DNA of 38,225 nucleotides from Spirosoma sp. (GTDB lineage: Bacteria > Bacteroidota > Bacteroidia > Cytophagales > Spirosomataceae). The DNA is taken from assembly GCA_014377625.1 (NCBI GenBank), contig JACMPG010000138.1, forward strand, positions 1-38,225. The letters are read 5' to 3'. A program made the translations under genes and the position numbers. Each line of letters opens with the position of its first letter. The first letter of the stretch is position 1. Below the pieces are notes generated by a model, which made no database searches, was not told the DNA's origin, and saw nothing but the letters and a program-made list of their open reading frames with translations. Below are positions 15,798 to 25,200 of the stretch, piece after piece.

Positions 15798-16616
15798 TTA
15801 CTTCTTCTTCAACGCGGCCCGGAAGCTACCGTCGGCATTAAAGAGCAGGAAATACTCGGTGCCGTTTTGGGTAATAGCCACCGCGTATAACGTAACCCCA
15901 TCGCGGGTGATTACCTGCTCGGCCCGCTTAAACGTATAACCCGCGTATGTGGCAGTCAGGTAGGTATTCGTAGCGGCTGGCAGTTTATCGGCAGTAATCG
16001 AGGTACCCTTCGGTGCGCCCGGTCCACCCGGTCCGCCCGGTCCATCTTTGGGCCGCTCCAGAAGCTTACCCGTTGCGTCGAAATTCAGCCGAACGGGTTT
16101 GCCATTTTGCACGATCCCAACTTCGTAATAAAGCACCACCCCGGCAGAATCAGCGGCCTGTTCGGCCCCTACGAACGTATAACCGGCATACGTAGTGGTC
16201 AGGTAATTGAGAATAGCCTGGGGTAGTTTATCCTGCGAGATGGTCGTTTCGTTGGCTTCGCCCCGGCCCGGCCCACCTTTGCATTCACGACCCGGCAAAA
16301 CGGCTCCGCTGGCGTCGAAGTGCAGATGATAGCGTGTTCCGTTCTGCTCGATAACGGCAGCAAAAAACGTGGCTCCGGCCCGGTCGGTACCTTGTACACC
16401 CTGCACGAATGTGTAGCCAGGGTAGGTTTTGGTAAGGAAATCGCGTGCGGCCTGTGGCAATTTGTCCTGCGTGATAACAGTGCCTTTGCCGAAGCTATCG
16501 ACAGCAACACCCCTCGCCGACGCTGACGTTTGATCGGCGGGCGATACGTTACTTCCAGTCTGACTACAGGCCGACAGCGCAACGGCAATGGCCAGAAAAA
16601 CCATTAACTTTTTCAT
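15798..16616 (-). CDS. Lipoprotein with three PepSY-like repeats
   Basis: 272 residues from ATG 16616, which gives MKKLMVFLAIAVALSAC with the lipobox Cys at 17; the longer frame (from 16664) adds 16 unlikely residues. The mature protein has three similar units. Each begins I(T/S)xDKLPxA, continues with a helix (FLTKTYPGYTF, YLTTTYAGYTF, YLTATYAGYTF), and ends in a strand pair with QNGxxxxLxFDA(S/T)G or its variant. They start at about 46, 127 and 205. This matches the PepSY-like family of small envelope domains in Bacteroidota. A collagen-like GGPGGPGAP linker precedes the third unit. PepSY-type domains are linked to inhibition or sensing, but the target is unknown. Confidence 0.8.
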   Translation of the reverse strand: MKKLMVFLAIAVALSACSQTGSNVSPADQTSASARGVAVDSFGKGTVITQDKLPQAARDFLTKTYPGYTFVQGVQGTDRAGATFFAAVIEQNGTRYHLHFDASGAVLPGRECKGGPGRGEANETTISQDKLPQAILNYLTTTYAGYTFVGAEQAADSAGVVLYYEVGIVQNGKPVRLNFDATGKLLERPKDGPGGPGGPGAPKGTSITADKLPAATNTYLTATYAGYTFKRAEQVITRDGVTLYAVAITQNGTEYFLLFNADGSFRAALKKK

Positions 16617-16678
16617 AATGAACTGATTTTGATAGTTTATAGGTAAAAAACACGGGTAATACAAAAACCTTACTGAAT

Positions 16679-17257
16679 TCAGCCGCGCCGAATGGGCTGA
16701 ACAGTAACAATGGTTGGAGCCGACTGGTAAAATGCGTACAGCGACCGGCCCAGCAGTTCGTGGCTTGTGGCGTTGAGTACCAGCGGATCATGGTCGAGGA
16801 AATACTCCGGGCGGGATAACAGCAACCCACTGGTATCGAACAGGCTGAACATCTGTCGGTCTGCCTCGCGCAGCAGTAGTGTTCGCAGCCGCTTACGGCG
16901 TTGGCGGACGGCCCACTGTAGGTGTGGCAGAGGTGTCAACAACACTACGGTATGCCGAAAGGGACGCAGTCGGGCCAGCAGAGCAGTCGTCGTGGCAGGT
17001 ACACCCAGCCAGGCCAGTGGAGATCCCAGTTCATCGGCAAAATATTCGGTCTGTACCAGAATCAAATCGTATTGATGGAGAGAGAGCTGGTTCAGCGTAT
17101 TCAGGATGCAGCCTGTGGTTGAGGGCGTATGCACCTCCACACGAATCGACTGCCCCGTCCGGCTCACCTGCCGGATCAGGTGCCCTACATAACTAAGTTG
17201 CCCGGCCCGCAGTCCGCAGCCGTAACTATGCTCATCACCAATTATCAGTACGTTCAT
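16679..17257 (-). CDS. SGNH hydrolase-like protein without the usual Ser
   Basis: A 192-residue protein of SGNH/GDSL shape. It starts MNVLIIGDEHSYGCGL, the place of block I (GDS), but the residue after GD is Glu9. A YDLILVQTEYFADELG segment sits where block III is expected, and the C-terminus holds DHDPLVLNATSHELLG, with the Asp and His of block V. There is no signal peptide, so it is probably cytoplasmic. Lack of the nucleophile Ser suggests altered or lost esterase activity, although Ser11 is close. The PepSY-like gene follows after 62 bases on the same strand. It diverges from the sigma factor gene. Confidence 0.65.
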   Translation of the reverse strand: MNVLIIGDEHSYGCGLRAGQLSYVGHLIRQVSRTGQSIRVEVHTPSTTGCILNTLNQLSLHQYDLILVQTEYFADELGSPLAWLGVPATTTALLARLRPFRHTVVLLTPLPHLQWAVRQRRKRLRTLLLREADRQMFSLFDTSGLLLSRPEYFLDHDPLVLNATSHELLGRSLYAFYQSAPTIVTVQPIRRG

Positions 17258-17432
17258 TGTCAGATCAAAACGGCGTGAGTGATTTCCGTTTGGTGCTTAT
17301 ACGAGACTACTGGTCGGAACGTGGCAACGAATATCTTTTTTTTTGATTGGCCGGCATTTTGCAACGTTTTGTCAATCATTGGCGTATCAAACCCGATAAC
17401 ACGCTATGTTTTCACGCTAACCTGCCCTGGCT

Positions 17433-18035
17433 TTGTTCTTCCGGAAATCAATTTCCTTCTCCGACAATGACCTGACCGCCATTATTCGGGCCTGCCGAAC
17501 CCATGACAGCCGGGCGCAGCGAACGCTGTTTAAACAATTTTTTGGCTACGCCAAGAGCATCTGCCTGCGCTATACCAGCAGTAGCGAAGAAGCCGAAGAT
17601 GTGTTGAATGAAGGATTCCTGAAAGCGTTTCAGCACCTGGACAGTTTCGACGAAAGTCTGCCCTTCAAAGCCTGGCTGCGAACCATTATGGTGAATACCG
17701 CCATTAGTCACTACCGAAAAAATCAGCGGTACGAACAGCACAGTCCTCTTGAAACCGCCGAACCCGTTGCCGTTGACGCCGATGTAGTCGATCAGATGGC
17801 TGCCGAAGAAATTCTGACGCTGGTGCAGCAGCTAACCCCAATCTACCGAACCGTGTTTATGATGCACGTAGTGGACGGATACAGTCTGCACGAAATTGCC
17901 GGATTGCTGGGCCATAACGAAGCCACCGTCCGCTCCAACTTTGCCCGTGCCCGCTACAAACTTCAGGACATGATTCGCCTGCATTACCCGACCAGCGTAC
18001 CTGCCGGAAGTATCACCAAAAACGCCACGCTATGA
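17433..18035 (+). CDS. ECF-type RNA polymerase sigma factor
   Basis: A 200-residue sigma-70 family protein. Region 2 covers about 24-90 (AQRTLFKQFFGYAKSICLRY ... EAEDVLNEGFLKAFQHLDSF, then the -10 binding helix with FKAWLRTIMVNTAISHYRKN). Region 4 covers about 122-180, with the helix-turn-helix YSLHEIAGLLGHNEATVRSNFARARYKL. No regions 1 or 3 are present. The start is TTG 17433: an in-frame stop at 17418-17420 leaves only CTG or TTG, and no ATG precedes the conserved part. Its stop codon overlaps the start of the next gene by 4 bases (ATGA), so the two are translationally coupled. The downstream partner is probably its regulator. Confidence 0.92.
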   Translation: MFFRKSISFSDNDLTAIIRACRTHDSRAQRTLFKQFFGYAKSICLRYTSSSEEAEDVLNEGFLKAFQHLDSFDESLPFKAWLRTIMVNTAISHYRKNQRYEQHSPLETAEPVAVDADVVDQMAAEEILTLVQQLTPIYRTVFMMHVVDGYSLHEIAGLLGHNEATVRSNFARARYKLQDMIRLHYPTSVPAGSITKNATL

Positions 18036-19690
18036 GACCAGACACCTTTACCGAACTAATTCGTCGAAAGCTGGAAAGCATCCGGCCTGACCTTACCGAA
18101 CGGGACTGGACCCGTATGCAGTCGTCGCTTCGGCAGGCGGGCCTGTCCGGACCACCCGGCGCACCCGTGGCGGGCGTTGGTTCCGTTCCATCCTGGCTGA
18201 TGACGGTTGCGGGCATTGGTACGGCGGCACTGCTGACCGTTGCGGTCTGGCAACGCTCCGAAATCAATACGCTTCGCGAGAAACTGCTACAGCAGACCAC
18301 CACGCAGGCTACGGCCACCGCGCCAGCCACGCTGAGCAATTCGGAGAAGCCGGTTGCGCCTACCCCACAGCCCGACACGGTTTACGTAACCCGTTATGTG
18401 CCGGTTGAGCCAACCGGGCGTACTCCATCGAGCGAGGAGAGCCGTGCTGCCCGGTCAGGCTCTGTTTCGGCCACAACTCCGGCACCATCCATTTCAGATA
18501 ATCAACTCGCTACGTCTCCATCGCCACTAACGTCTGATAATCAACCCATTGCCACTAACAGTACCCCACGCATCCCGGTAGCAGATGCGCCGGATGCCCC
18601 AGCCAGACAACCCAGCCGTTCTGTGCCGGGTAAGGTGTTGCCTACTAACGCATTGCCGGATGGGTTCTTGCCGCTCAACGTCTTACCAGATAACGATTTA
18701 TCGGGCAAAGCATCGCTGGCAGGTCAGCAGCGGCTGGCAGTAACCAAGGAGTCCGGAAAGTCAGACAGTAGAAACAGCCGCCCGAAAACGAACACGCTGA
18801 ACCAGTCACAAACAGCCAGGCCCGGCACTATCCAACAAATGGCTCCAACAACGGCTCCGACCGAAACCGTTTCGGCATCCGAAGACGAGCTAACCGATGC
18901 ACCCGCAAATTCAGGGAATCAGGTAGTTGCCTTAACGCCAACCCGATCTCTGCTAAACAGACCTATCAACTGGAATGCCCGCCTGGCCCGGCGACTTTCC
19001 AGGCCGGTCGGTACAGCCCCGGTAATCAGCCAGCCGGAAAGCCCTCGGGCCGCGGAAGGTTGGGCCGCGGAAGGTGCCAGTCAATCGGTGGTAAAACTGG
19101 CCACAGCGTTCAGGATTGGCGTTGGCAGCGACCTCCGGGCCAGATATTGGAACACCGGAATCGTGGCTGAAACGGTATTCGGTGGCCATTGGGTGCTAAG
19201 TGCCGGGCTGATACGGTCCAGTAGTTTGCTGGGTTCGTTCATTACCGACGATGACTACGACTACCGGACGCGCCGGAACTTCCGCCGTGAGTTCGCACCC
19301 GGTTTTGACCAGAAACGCGAAATCTACGGCATCGAAGTGCGTAGTGCCCGCTACCAGATTCCGGTCAGTATTGGCTATCGAATTCCGGTTGGCAAGTCAT
19401 TATCGGTACTGCCTTCGGTGGGCGCGTATCTCGACCTGAGTAACGACGTGGGGGTTATGTTCAGCTACCGGACGCCCCAACCCCGTCCCGGCTACGAAAC
19501 GGCGATTTTTAATGGCAAAGGGCCTGTTTCTCTGCTTAATGCCTATACCGCCGGGGCTGCGCTGGAGTGGCAGCAAAAGCACTGGGTAGTCCAGGGAGGA
19601 GTGCTGTATGCCCATCCGCTTTATTCCGATATGAACGGAACAGCCGCACCGTCTTTAGGTGGACGGGTGCGGCTGTTCTATCAGTTCTAA
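18032..19690 (+). CDS. Predicted envelope-spanning protein: cytoplasmic head, one TM helix, long linker, C-terminal beta-barrel
   Basis: 552 residues, translationally coupled to the sigma factor gene. Residues 1-52 are a hydrophilic, helical cytoplasmic head (FTELIRRKLESIRPDLTERDW ...). Residues 54-73 form one transmembrane helix (WLMTVAGIGTAALLTVAVW). A short coiled coil follows (SEINTLREKLLQQ). About 90-358 is a Pro/Ser/Thr/Ala-rich, apparently disordered linker. Residues 359-552 have alternating polar and hydrophobic strands (RIGVGSDLRARYW ... YQIPVSIGYRIPVG ...) and end RVRLFYQF, with the terminal aromatic expected of an outer-membrane beta-barrel. The position and head suggest an anti-sigma or sensor role, but no known anti-sigma motif is seen. 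The last codons form a 13-bp stem (19638-19650/19666-19678). Confidence 0.75.
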   Translation: MRPDTFTELIRRKLESIRPDLTERDWTRMQSSLRQAGLSGPPGAPVAGVGSVPSWLMTVAGIGTAALLTVAVWQRSEINTLREKLLQQTTTQATATAPATLSNSEKPVAPTPQPDTVYVTRYVPVEPTGRTPSSEESRAARSGSVSATTPAPSISDNQLATSPSPLTSDNQPIATNSTPRIPVADAPDAPARQPSRSVPGKVLPTNALPDGFLPLNVLPDNDLSGKASLAGQQRLAVTKESGKSDSRNSRPKTNTLNQSQTARPGTIQQMAPTTAPTETVSASEDELTDAPANSGNQVVALTPTRSLLNRPINWNARLARRLSRPVGTAPVISQPESPRAAEGWAAEGASQSVVKLATAFRIGVGSDLRARYWNTGIVAETVFGGHWVLSAGLIRSSSLLGSFITDDDYDYRTRRNFRREFAPGFDQKREIYGIEVRSARYQIPVSIGYRIPVGKSLSVLPSVGAYLDLSNDVGVMFSYRTPQPRPGYETAIFNGKGPVSLLNAYTAGAALEWQQKHWVVQGGVLYAHPLYSDMNGTAAPSLGGRVRLFYQF

Positions 19691-19713
19691 CGGGTTCGGG
19701 TCTATTTAGGTAT

Positions 19714-21054
19714 TCAACCCGTGTACGTTACGCGCCAGATGCGTCCGCTGGCGTCATCAGCTACGAGCATCGAGCCATCGGGCAGGGTAACTACACCTAC
19801 CGGACGCCCGTACACGTCTTTGTTGCCACCCGCCACAAAACCCGTCAGGAAATCTTCGGGTTTACCGGGCTTACCATTGGTAAACGGCACAAACACGACC
19901 TTGTAGCCCGCCAGATTTGAGCGGTTCCAGGAGCCGTGCTGCCCAATAAATGCGCCGTTGCGGTATTTCTCCGGAAACGTGGAGTGCGCCCCCGGTATCT
20001 GGCCGTAGAAAGCCAGGCCCAGGGAGGCTGTGTGTGCGCCGAGGGCTACATCGGGCACCACCGCTTTTTTGACCAGATCGGGGCGTTCGCCCGCCCGGCG
20101 GGGGTCTTCATTGGGGCCGTAGTAGCTGTACGGCCAGCCGTAAAACGCACCGGGCTTCACGCTCGTGAGGTAATCCGGTACAAGCTCGTCACCGAGTTTG
20201 TCGCGTTCGTTCACGGCAGTGTACAGTACGGGTTTCGCGCTGCTGCCGGTAGTGGGTTGCCAAGCCATGCCCACGGGGTTACGCAGACCGCTGGCGTAGA
20301 TCATTAGCTCCGAGCCGTCGGGGTTGATTTGCAGGATATTAGCCCGACGCTCTTCGTTTTCCATGCCATTTTCGCCCACGTTGCTGCCCGACCCTACTGA
20401 AATATAGAGTTTCTTTCCGTCGGGACTGGCCAGCAGGTTGCGTGTCCAGTGGTTATTATAGCCCCCGGCGGGCAGGTCGATAATCTTTTTACCGGGTGTG
20501 GTAATCGTTGTCTGCCCCGTCTGGTAGGGAAACGCCATCAGTCCGTCGGTGTTGGCCACGTAAAATCGGTTGTTCAGTACGAGCATACCAAACGGCTGAT
20601 TGAGGTTAGACAGAAACGTCTGGCGGAGATCGGGTTTGCCGTCGTTATTTGTATCGCGCAGGAGGGTGATGCGATTGGGGCTTTCTCCCTGCGGTTCGGC
20701 GTCTTTCTGCCCGGACACTACGTTGATTACCTTGTCTTTAATAGTGCTACGTTCGGTCTTCGACTCGGCCACAAATACGTCGCCGTTGGGGGCTATGTAG
20801 ATCCAGCGGGGGCTGTCGAAGTCGCGGGCATATTCGGTCACGGCAAAGCCGGCTGGGGCTACGGGTGTTTTCCCATCGGGCCAGCCCACAACCTTACTGA
20901 AATGCACGGCTGATTTGGTATCGTAAGGTGCGGGCAGCGTCAGCGTCTGGGCGGCTGTCTGCACGGTGGTGGCGGTGGCGTTCTCGTCTTTTTTCGGACC
21001 GCAGGCCAACACGGCCAGAGACAGAGCCAGGGCGGTTATGGTACGTTTTTTCAT
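19714..21054 (-). CDS. Sorbosone dehydrogenase-like (PQQ-type beta-propeller) lipoprotein
   Basis: A 446-residue lipoprotein: the signal MKKRTITALALSLAVLAC has its lipobox Cys at 18. The mature part is a six-bladed propeller of the glucose/sorbosone dehydrogenase type. Repeated motifs include SPRWIYIAPNGDVFVAES, NQPFGMLVLNNRFYVANTDG, HWTRNLLASPDGKKLYISVGSGSN, EERRANILQINPDG, IYASGLRNPVGMAW and GPNEDPR. These enzymes oxidise sugars or aldoses in the periplasm with PQQ. Whether this member binds PQQ cannot be told from sequence alone, and no PQQ synthesis gene is in the window. It is convergent with the envelope-spanning gene (23 bases apart). Confidence 0.88.
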   Translation of the reverse strand: MKKRTITALALSLAVLACGPKKDENATATTVQTAAQTLTLPAPYDTKSAVHFSKVVGWPDGKTPVAPAGFAVTEYARDFDSPRWIYIAPNGDVFVAESKTERSTIKDKVINVVSGQKDAEPQGESPNRITLLRDTNNDGKPDLRQTFLSNLNQPFGMLVLNNRFYVANTDGLMAFPYQTGQTTITTPGKKIIDLPAGGYNNHWTRNLLASPDGKKLYISVGSGSNVGENGMENEERRANILQINPDGSELMIYASGLRNPVGMAWQPTTGSSAKPVLYTAVNERDKLGDELVPDYLTSVKPGAFYGWPYSYYGPNEDPRRAGERPDLVKKAVVPDVALGAHTASLGLAFYGQIPGAHSTFPEKYRNGAFIGQHGSWNRSNLAGYKVVFVPFTNGKPGKPEDFLTGFVAGGNKDVYGRPVGVVTLPDGSMLVADDASGRIWRVTYTG

Positions 21055-21079
21055 AGTTGAGTTTTCTTCCTAAACGCTG

Positions 21080-21240
21080 AGAACCTGTTTGAGTTAATCG
21101 CTTTGGCCTAAAAACTCGTATTTTGACCTTATCCTGCGTTACTTTTCTCAGCCGTAGCCACGGCTACGCCTTCCAAAAAGGCCTTGTCTAGGGTCAAATA
21201 CTTTGGTTTCAGTCTCAAATCGATAACTCAAACAGGTTCT
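21080..21240. repeat. MITE-like palindromic element
   Basis: The outer arms 21080-21100 and 21221-21240 are complementary over 20 bp with a single base inserted in the left arm. Inside are a second pair (tattttgacct against agggtcaaata) and a central hairpin (cgtagcc/ggctacg). The nested symmetry over 160 bp with no open frame fits a non-autonomous mobile or REP-like element. It fills the gap between the promoter side of the sorbosone gene and the 3' end of the next gene. No target-site duplication could be confirmed by eye. Confidence 0.6.
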
Positions 21241-21249
21241 GAAAAGGGT

Positions 21250-21600
21250 TCAGGGTTTTTCCCGCTTCGCCTGTAATTCGGTACCCTGAACAGCCAGTGT
21301 CAGGCCGGTTGAGGCTTTGGTAGTAGCGTCGCGGGTAAACGTAATGATAGAGCCGTACGAACTGGTCGACTTAAACGTGTTGGCAGCGGCCTGTTTAAGC
21401 AGTTTATTAGGACCGTTGCTGTCGGCCTCCCCGTACAGTTCGCCTTTATCGACGGTAACAAAAAACTTGTTGACCGGGCTTCCCGACTCAAAGGAATACG
21501 TACCGGTGTAAACCATCAGCGAATCGGCAACGGGCGTTTGTGCACTGGCTTTGTAGCCAATTGCGAATACACAGATGAGGGTCAGGATCAGAATTTTCAT
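21250..21600 (-). CDS. Small secreted protein, DUF3471-like
   Basis: A 116-residue protein. The signal peptide is MKILILTLICVFAIGYKASAQ, with cleavage after Ala20 likely. The mature 95 residues form a strand-rich unit: YTGTYSFES, FFVTVDKGELYGE, a Leu-rich turn, TFKSTSSYGSIITFTRD and GLTLAVQGTELQAKR. This order is like the DUF3471 domain found at the C-terminus of some beta-lactamase-type proteins, here as a free-standing domain. It should be periplasmic or exported. Its function is unknown. The start of the MITE-like element's right arm is 9 bases beyond its stop. Confidence 0.75.
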   Translation of the reverse strand: MKILILTLICVFAIGYKASAQTPVADSLMVYTGTYSFESGSPVNKFFVTVDKGELYGEADSNGPNKLLKQAAANTFKSTSSYGSIITFTRDATTKASTGLTLAVQGTELQAKREKP

Positions 21601-21699
21601 GTTCGTTTATTTTTGTTTTTTGTTTAACAATCAACGTTCCGGATTACAGCGGGTCATCCATACCCGAACGGCTGCCTTACTCTGGAAAATTGAGTCAAT

Positions 21700-22131
21700 T
21701 TAAAGGCTTTTCTGAAATTTAACGTAAGGAATGTTCCCCTTAAAGAATTCTTCGCCGGTGGGTTCCATGCCGAAACGCCGGTAAAAACTGGCGGATTCGA
21801 GCCGGGCGTCGCACCAGAGCTGAACGGCTCCGCACTGACGGGCTTTGGTTTCTACGTAGTGCATAAGCAGGGTGCCGATCCCCTGCCGCTGCTGATCGGG
21901 GCGGGTGGCAAACTTACGAAAACGGGCCGTTTCGTCGTTTACGAACAGCGAGATGACGGCCACGAGGTCATCTCCGCGAAACGCACCAACGTGTTGCCCA
22001 CTGGCGTCGTTTTCGAGTTTAATATAGTCGAACGGTTTGTCGGGCCAGAGTACCTCGTGCCGGAGCGCGTAGGTTTGTTCGGCGCTGATAGGCCGGATAG
22101 CAACGGCGTCGTAGAGTTTGGCAGTCATCAT
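21700..22131 (-). CDS. GNAT-family N-acetyltransferase
   Basis: 143 residues with a complete GNAT core. Strands near residues 50-62 (VGAFRGDDLVAVISLF) lead to motif A, FRKFATRPDQQRQGIGTLLMHYVE, in which QRQGIG binds the acetyl-CoA pyrophosphate. Motif B follows (LWCDARLESASFYRRFGMEPTGEEF). The acceptor substrate is not predictable. Two adjacent ATG codons open the frame, so the start may be 22131 or 22128. It stands alone and diverges from icmF. Confidence 0.9.
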   Translation of the reverse strand: MMTAKLYDAVAIRPISAEQTYALRHEVLWPDKPFDYIKLENDASGQHVGAFRGDDLVAVISLFVNDETARFRKFATRPDQQRQGIGTLLMHYVETKARQCGAVQLWCDARLESASFYRRFGMEPTGEEFFKGNIPYVKFQKSL

Positions 22132-22266
22132 ATAGGCGTTGGATTGCGTATTTTTACGAATTGAGTAACGCCTGCCCGTGATTGATGAACAGATTTACCC
22201 GCAAACTCCGCATATTCTTTCACAATCAAAGGCACGACATCAATAAACTTTATAGTCTTCAACTCT

Positions 22267-25200
22267 ATGACTGCTCAACCCGAACAACCCCGCCCAAAAC
22301 CTCAGTCACCCCCGGCACAATCCGGCTGGGTTCATAAAATCCGCATCGTTACGGCAGCTTCTCTTTTCGACGGTCATGATGCGGCCATCAATCTGATGCG
22401 TCGGCTGATGCAGTCGGCGGGGGCCGAAGTGATTCACCTCGGCCATAACCGTTCCGTGGCCGAAATTGTGGACTGTGCCATCCAGGAAGATGTGCAGGGC
22501 ATTGCCATAACCAGTTATCAGGGTGGCCACCTCGAGTTTTTCAAGTACATGTTTGACCTGCTCAACGAACGCGGGGCGAGCCACATCAGGATTTTTGGGG
22601 GCGGGGGCGGCACCATTCTCCCCACCGAAATTGCCGAACTCCACGCCTATGGCATCAGCCGGATTTACAGCCCCGACGATGGCCGCACGATGGGTTTGCA
22701 GGGCATGATCAACGATTTATTGCAGCAGTGCGATTTTGAACTATTACCCGTTCATGGCGTCAAAACGGTTGAGAAAGAAGATATTCCCCGTCTCATCACT
22801 ACCGCCGAGAACAACACTGAGCAGTACCGGCACGCAACGGCAGACCGCCCCAATCAGCCAGCCAGTCGGGTAGTTAATCCCGCCGTTCTTGGCATTACCG
22901 GCACGGGGGGCGCGGGTAAATCGTCGCTGGTAGACGAACTGGTGCTGCGGTATCTGCGAACGTTTCCCGACAAAACGCTGGCCATCATCTCGGTCGATCC
23001 GTCGAAACGTAAGTCGGGTGGTGCCCTCCTCGGCGACCGCATCCGTATGAACGCCATTCACGACCCGCGGGTCTATATGCGCTCGCTGGCTACGCGGCAG
23101 GCCAATCTGGCCCTGAGCCGCCACGTTCAGGATGCCATCGATGTTTGCAAACTGGCTGGTTTTGATTTGATTATCGTAGAAACGTCGGGCATTGGGCAGT
23201 CAGACACCGAGATTACCGAACACGCCGACAAGGTACTGTACGTAATGACCGCCGAGTACGGCGCGGCTACGCAACTGGAGAAAATCGACATGCTTGACTT
23301 TGCCGATCTGATTGCCATCAATAAGTTCGACAAACGCGGCTCGCTCGATGCCCTCCGCGACGTCAGAAAGCAGTACCGACGCAACCACAACGACTGGGAC
23401 ACTACCGACAGCGACCTGCCCATTCTCGGCACCATTGCGTCGCAGTTCAACGACGCGGGCATGAACGAGCTGTTTGAGCGGGTAATAACCGTGCTGGGGG
23501 GTACGGGCGTGGGGCGCGGGGCGGAGGGTGTATTCCCTGGCACTTCTCCCCAGGCCAAATCGCCGGATCGCCCCCTTCCTGCGCCCCCCGCCCCCATCAT
23601 TCCCCCCAACCGGGTGCGGTACTTAGCGGAGATTGTGGAAGAAAGCCGTCGGTATGACCAGTTCGTGAACGAGCAAACAGTTCTGGCCCGGCAGGTGTAT
23701 CAGCTCGACGGAACGCTGACGATGGTGGCAGAGGACAGCCCGCTTCGTGCTGAATTACAGCAGATTCGCGAAACGCTCGAAGCGCGTCTGCATCCCGATT
23801 GCCGCCTGTTACTCCGGCAGTGGCCCGCCATGCAGGAACGATACAGGGCGGAGTTTTACGAATTTACCGTGCGCGACAAAACCATCCGGCAGCCGCTCTA
23901 TACCGAAACGCTGTCGCACCTGCGCGTGCCGAAGGTGAGTCTGCCCAAATATCACGACTGGGGCGATGTACTGCGGTGGCTGCTGACCGAAAACGTACCG
24001 GGTGAGTTTCCATTTACGGCGGGCGTGTTTCCGCTCAAGCGCGAGGGCGAAGACCCCACGCGGATGTTTGCGGGCGAGGGCGGACCCGAACGCACCAACC
24101 GCCGGTTCCATTACGTCTCCAAAGGTTTACCCGCCAAACGGCTCTCTACCGCCTTCGACTCCGTTACGCTTTACGGCGAAGACCCGGCCCTGCGCCCCGA
24201 CATCTTCGGTAAAGTGGGTAACTCCGGCGTAAACGTCTGCACGCTCGACGACGCCAAAAAACTCTACTCTGGCTTCGACCTCTGCAACCCATCGACCAGC
24301 GTTTCGATGACCATCAACGGCCCCGCACCCATGTTGCTGGCCTTTTTCCTGAATGCCGCCATCGACCAGCAGTGCGAAAAGTGGCTGCAACAGCAAGAGC
24401 GGTCCGTCGATCCGGCAGAGGGCATGGGGCATGGGGCCGACCATAACTTACCCCCCCACGCCCTAAGTCCTACGCCCCCGGCTTACGCTGGCCCCCTGCC
24501 CGATGGCAATGATGGGCTGGGACTGCAACTCCTCAGCACCACCGGCGATCAGGTGTTACCCAGCGAGGTGTATGCGCGGATCAAAGCCGATACGCTGCGT
24601 AAAGTGCGTGGTACGGTGCAGGCCGACATTCTGAAAGAAGATCAGGCGCAGAACACCTGCATTTTCTCGACCGAGTTCGCCCTGAAAATGATGGGCGACA
24701 TCCAGCAGTATTTTACGGATAATCGGGTTCAGAATTTTTATTCGGTCTCGATTTCGGGGTACCACATTGCCGAAGCGGGCGCGAATCCGATCTCGCAACT
24801 GGCCTTTACACTATCCAACGGGTTTACGTTCGTAGAATATTACCTGAGCCGGGGTATGAGCGTCGATGATTTCGCGCCCAACCTGTCGTTCTTTTTCTCG
24901 AACGGCATGGACCCCGAATACACTGTACTGGGCCGGGTGGCGCGCCGGATCTGGGCCCAGGCCATGAAGTACACCTACCGGGCCAGTACCCGCAGTCAGA
25001 AACTCAAATACCACATTCAGACATCGGGGCGGAGTTTACACGCGCAGGAAATTGGCTTCAACGACATCCGCACTACGCTACAGGCTCTGCTGGCGGTGTA
25101 TGACAACACCAATTCGCTGCACACCAATGCCTATGACGAAGCCATCACGACGCCAACCGAAGAGTCGGTGCGCCGGGCCATGGCCATTCAGTTAATTATC

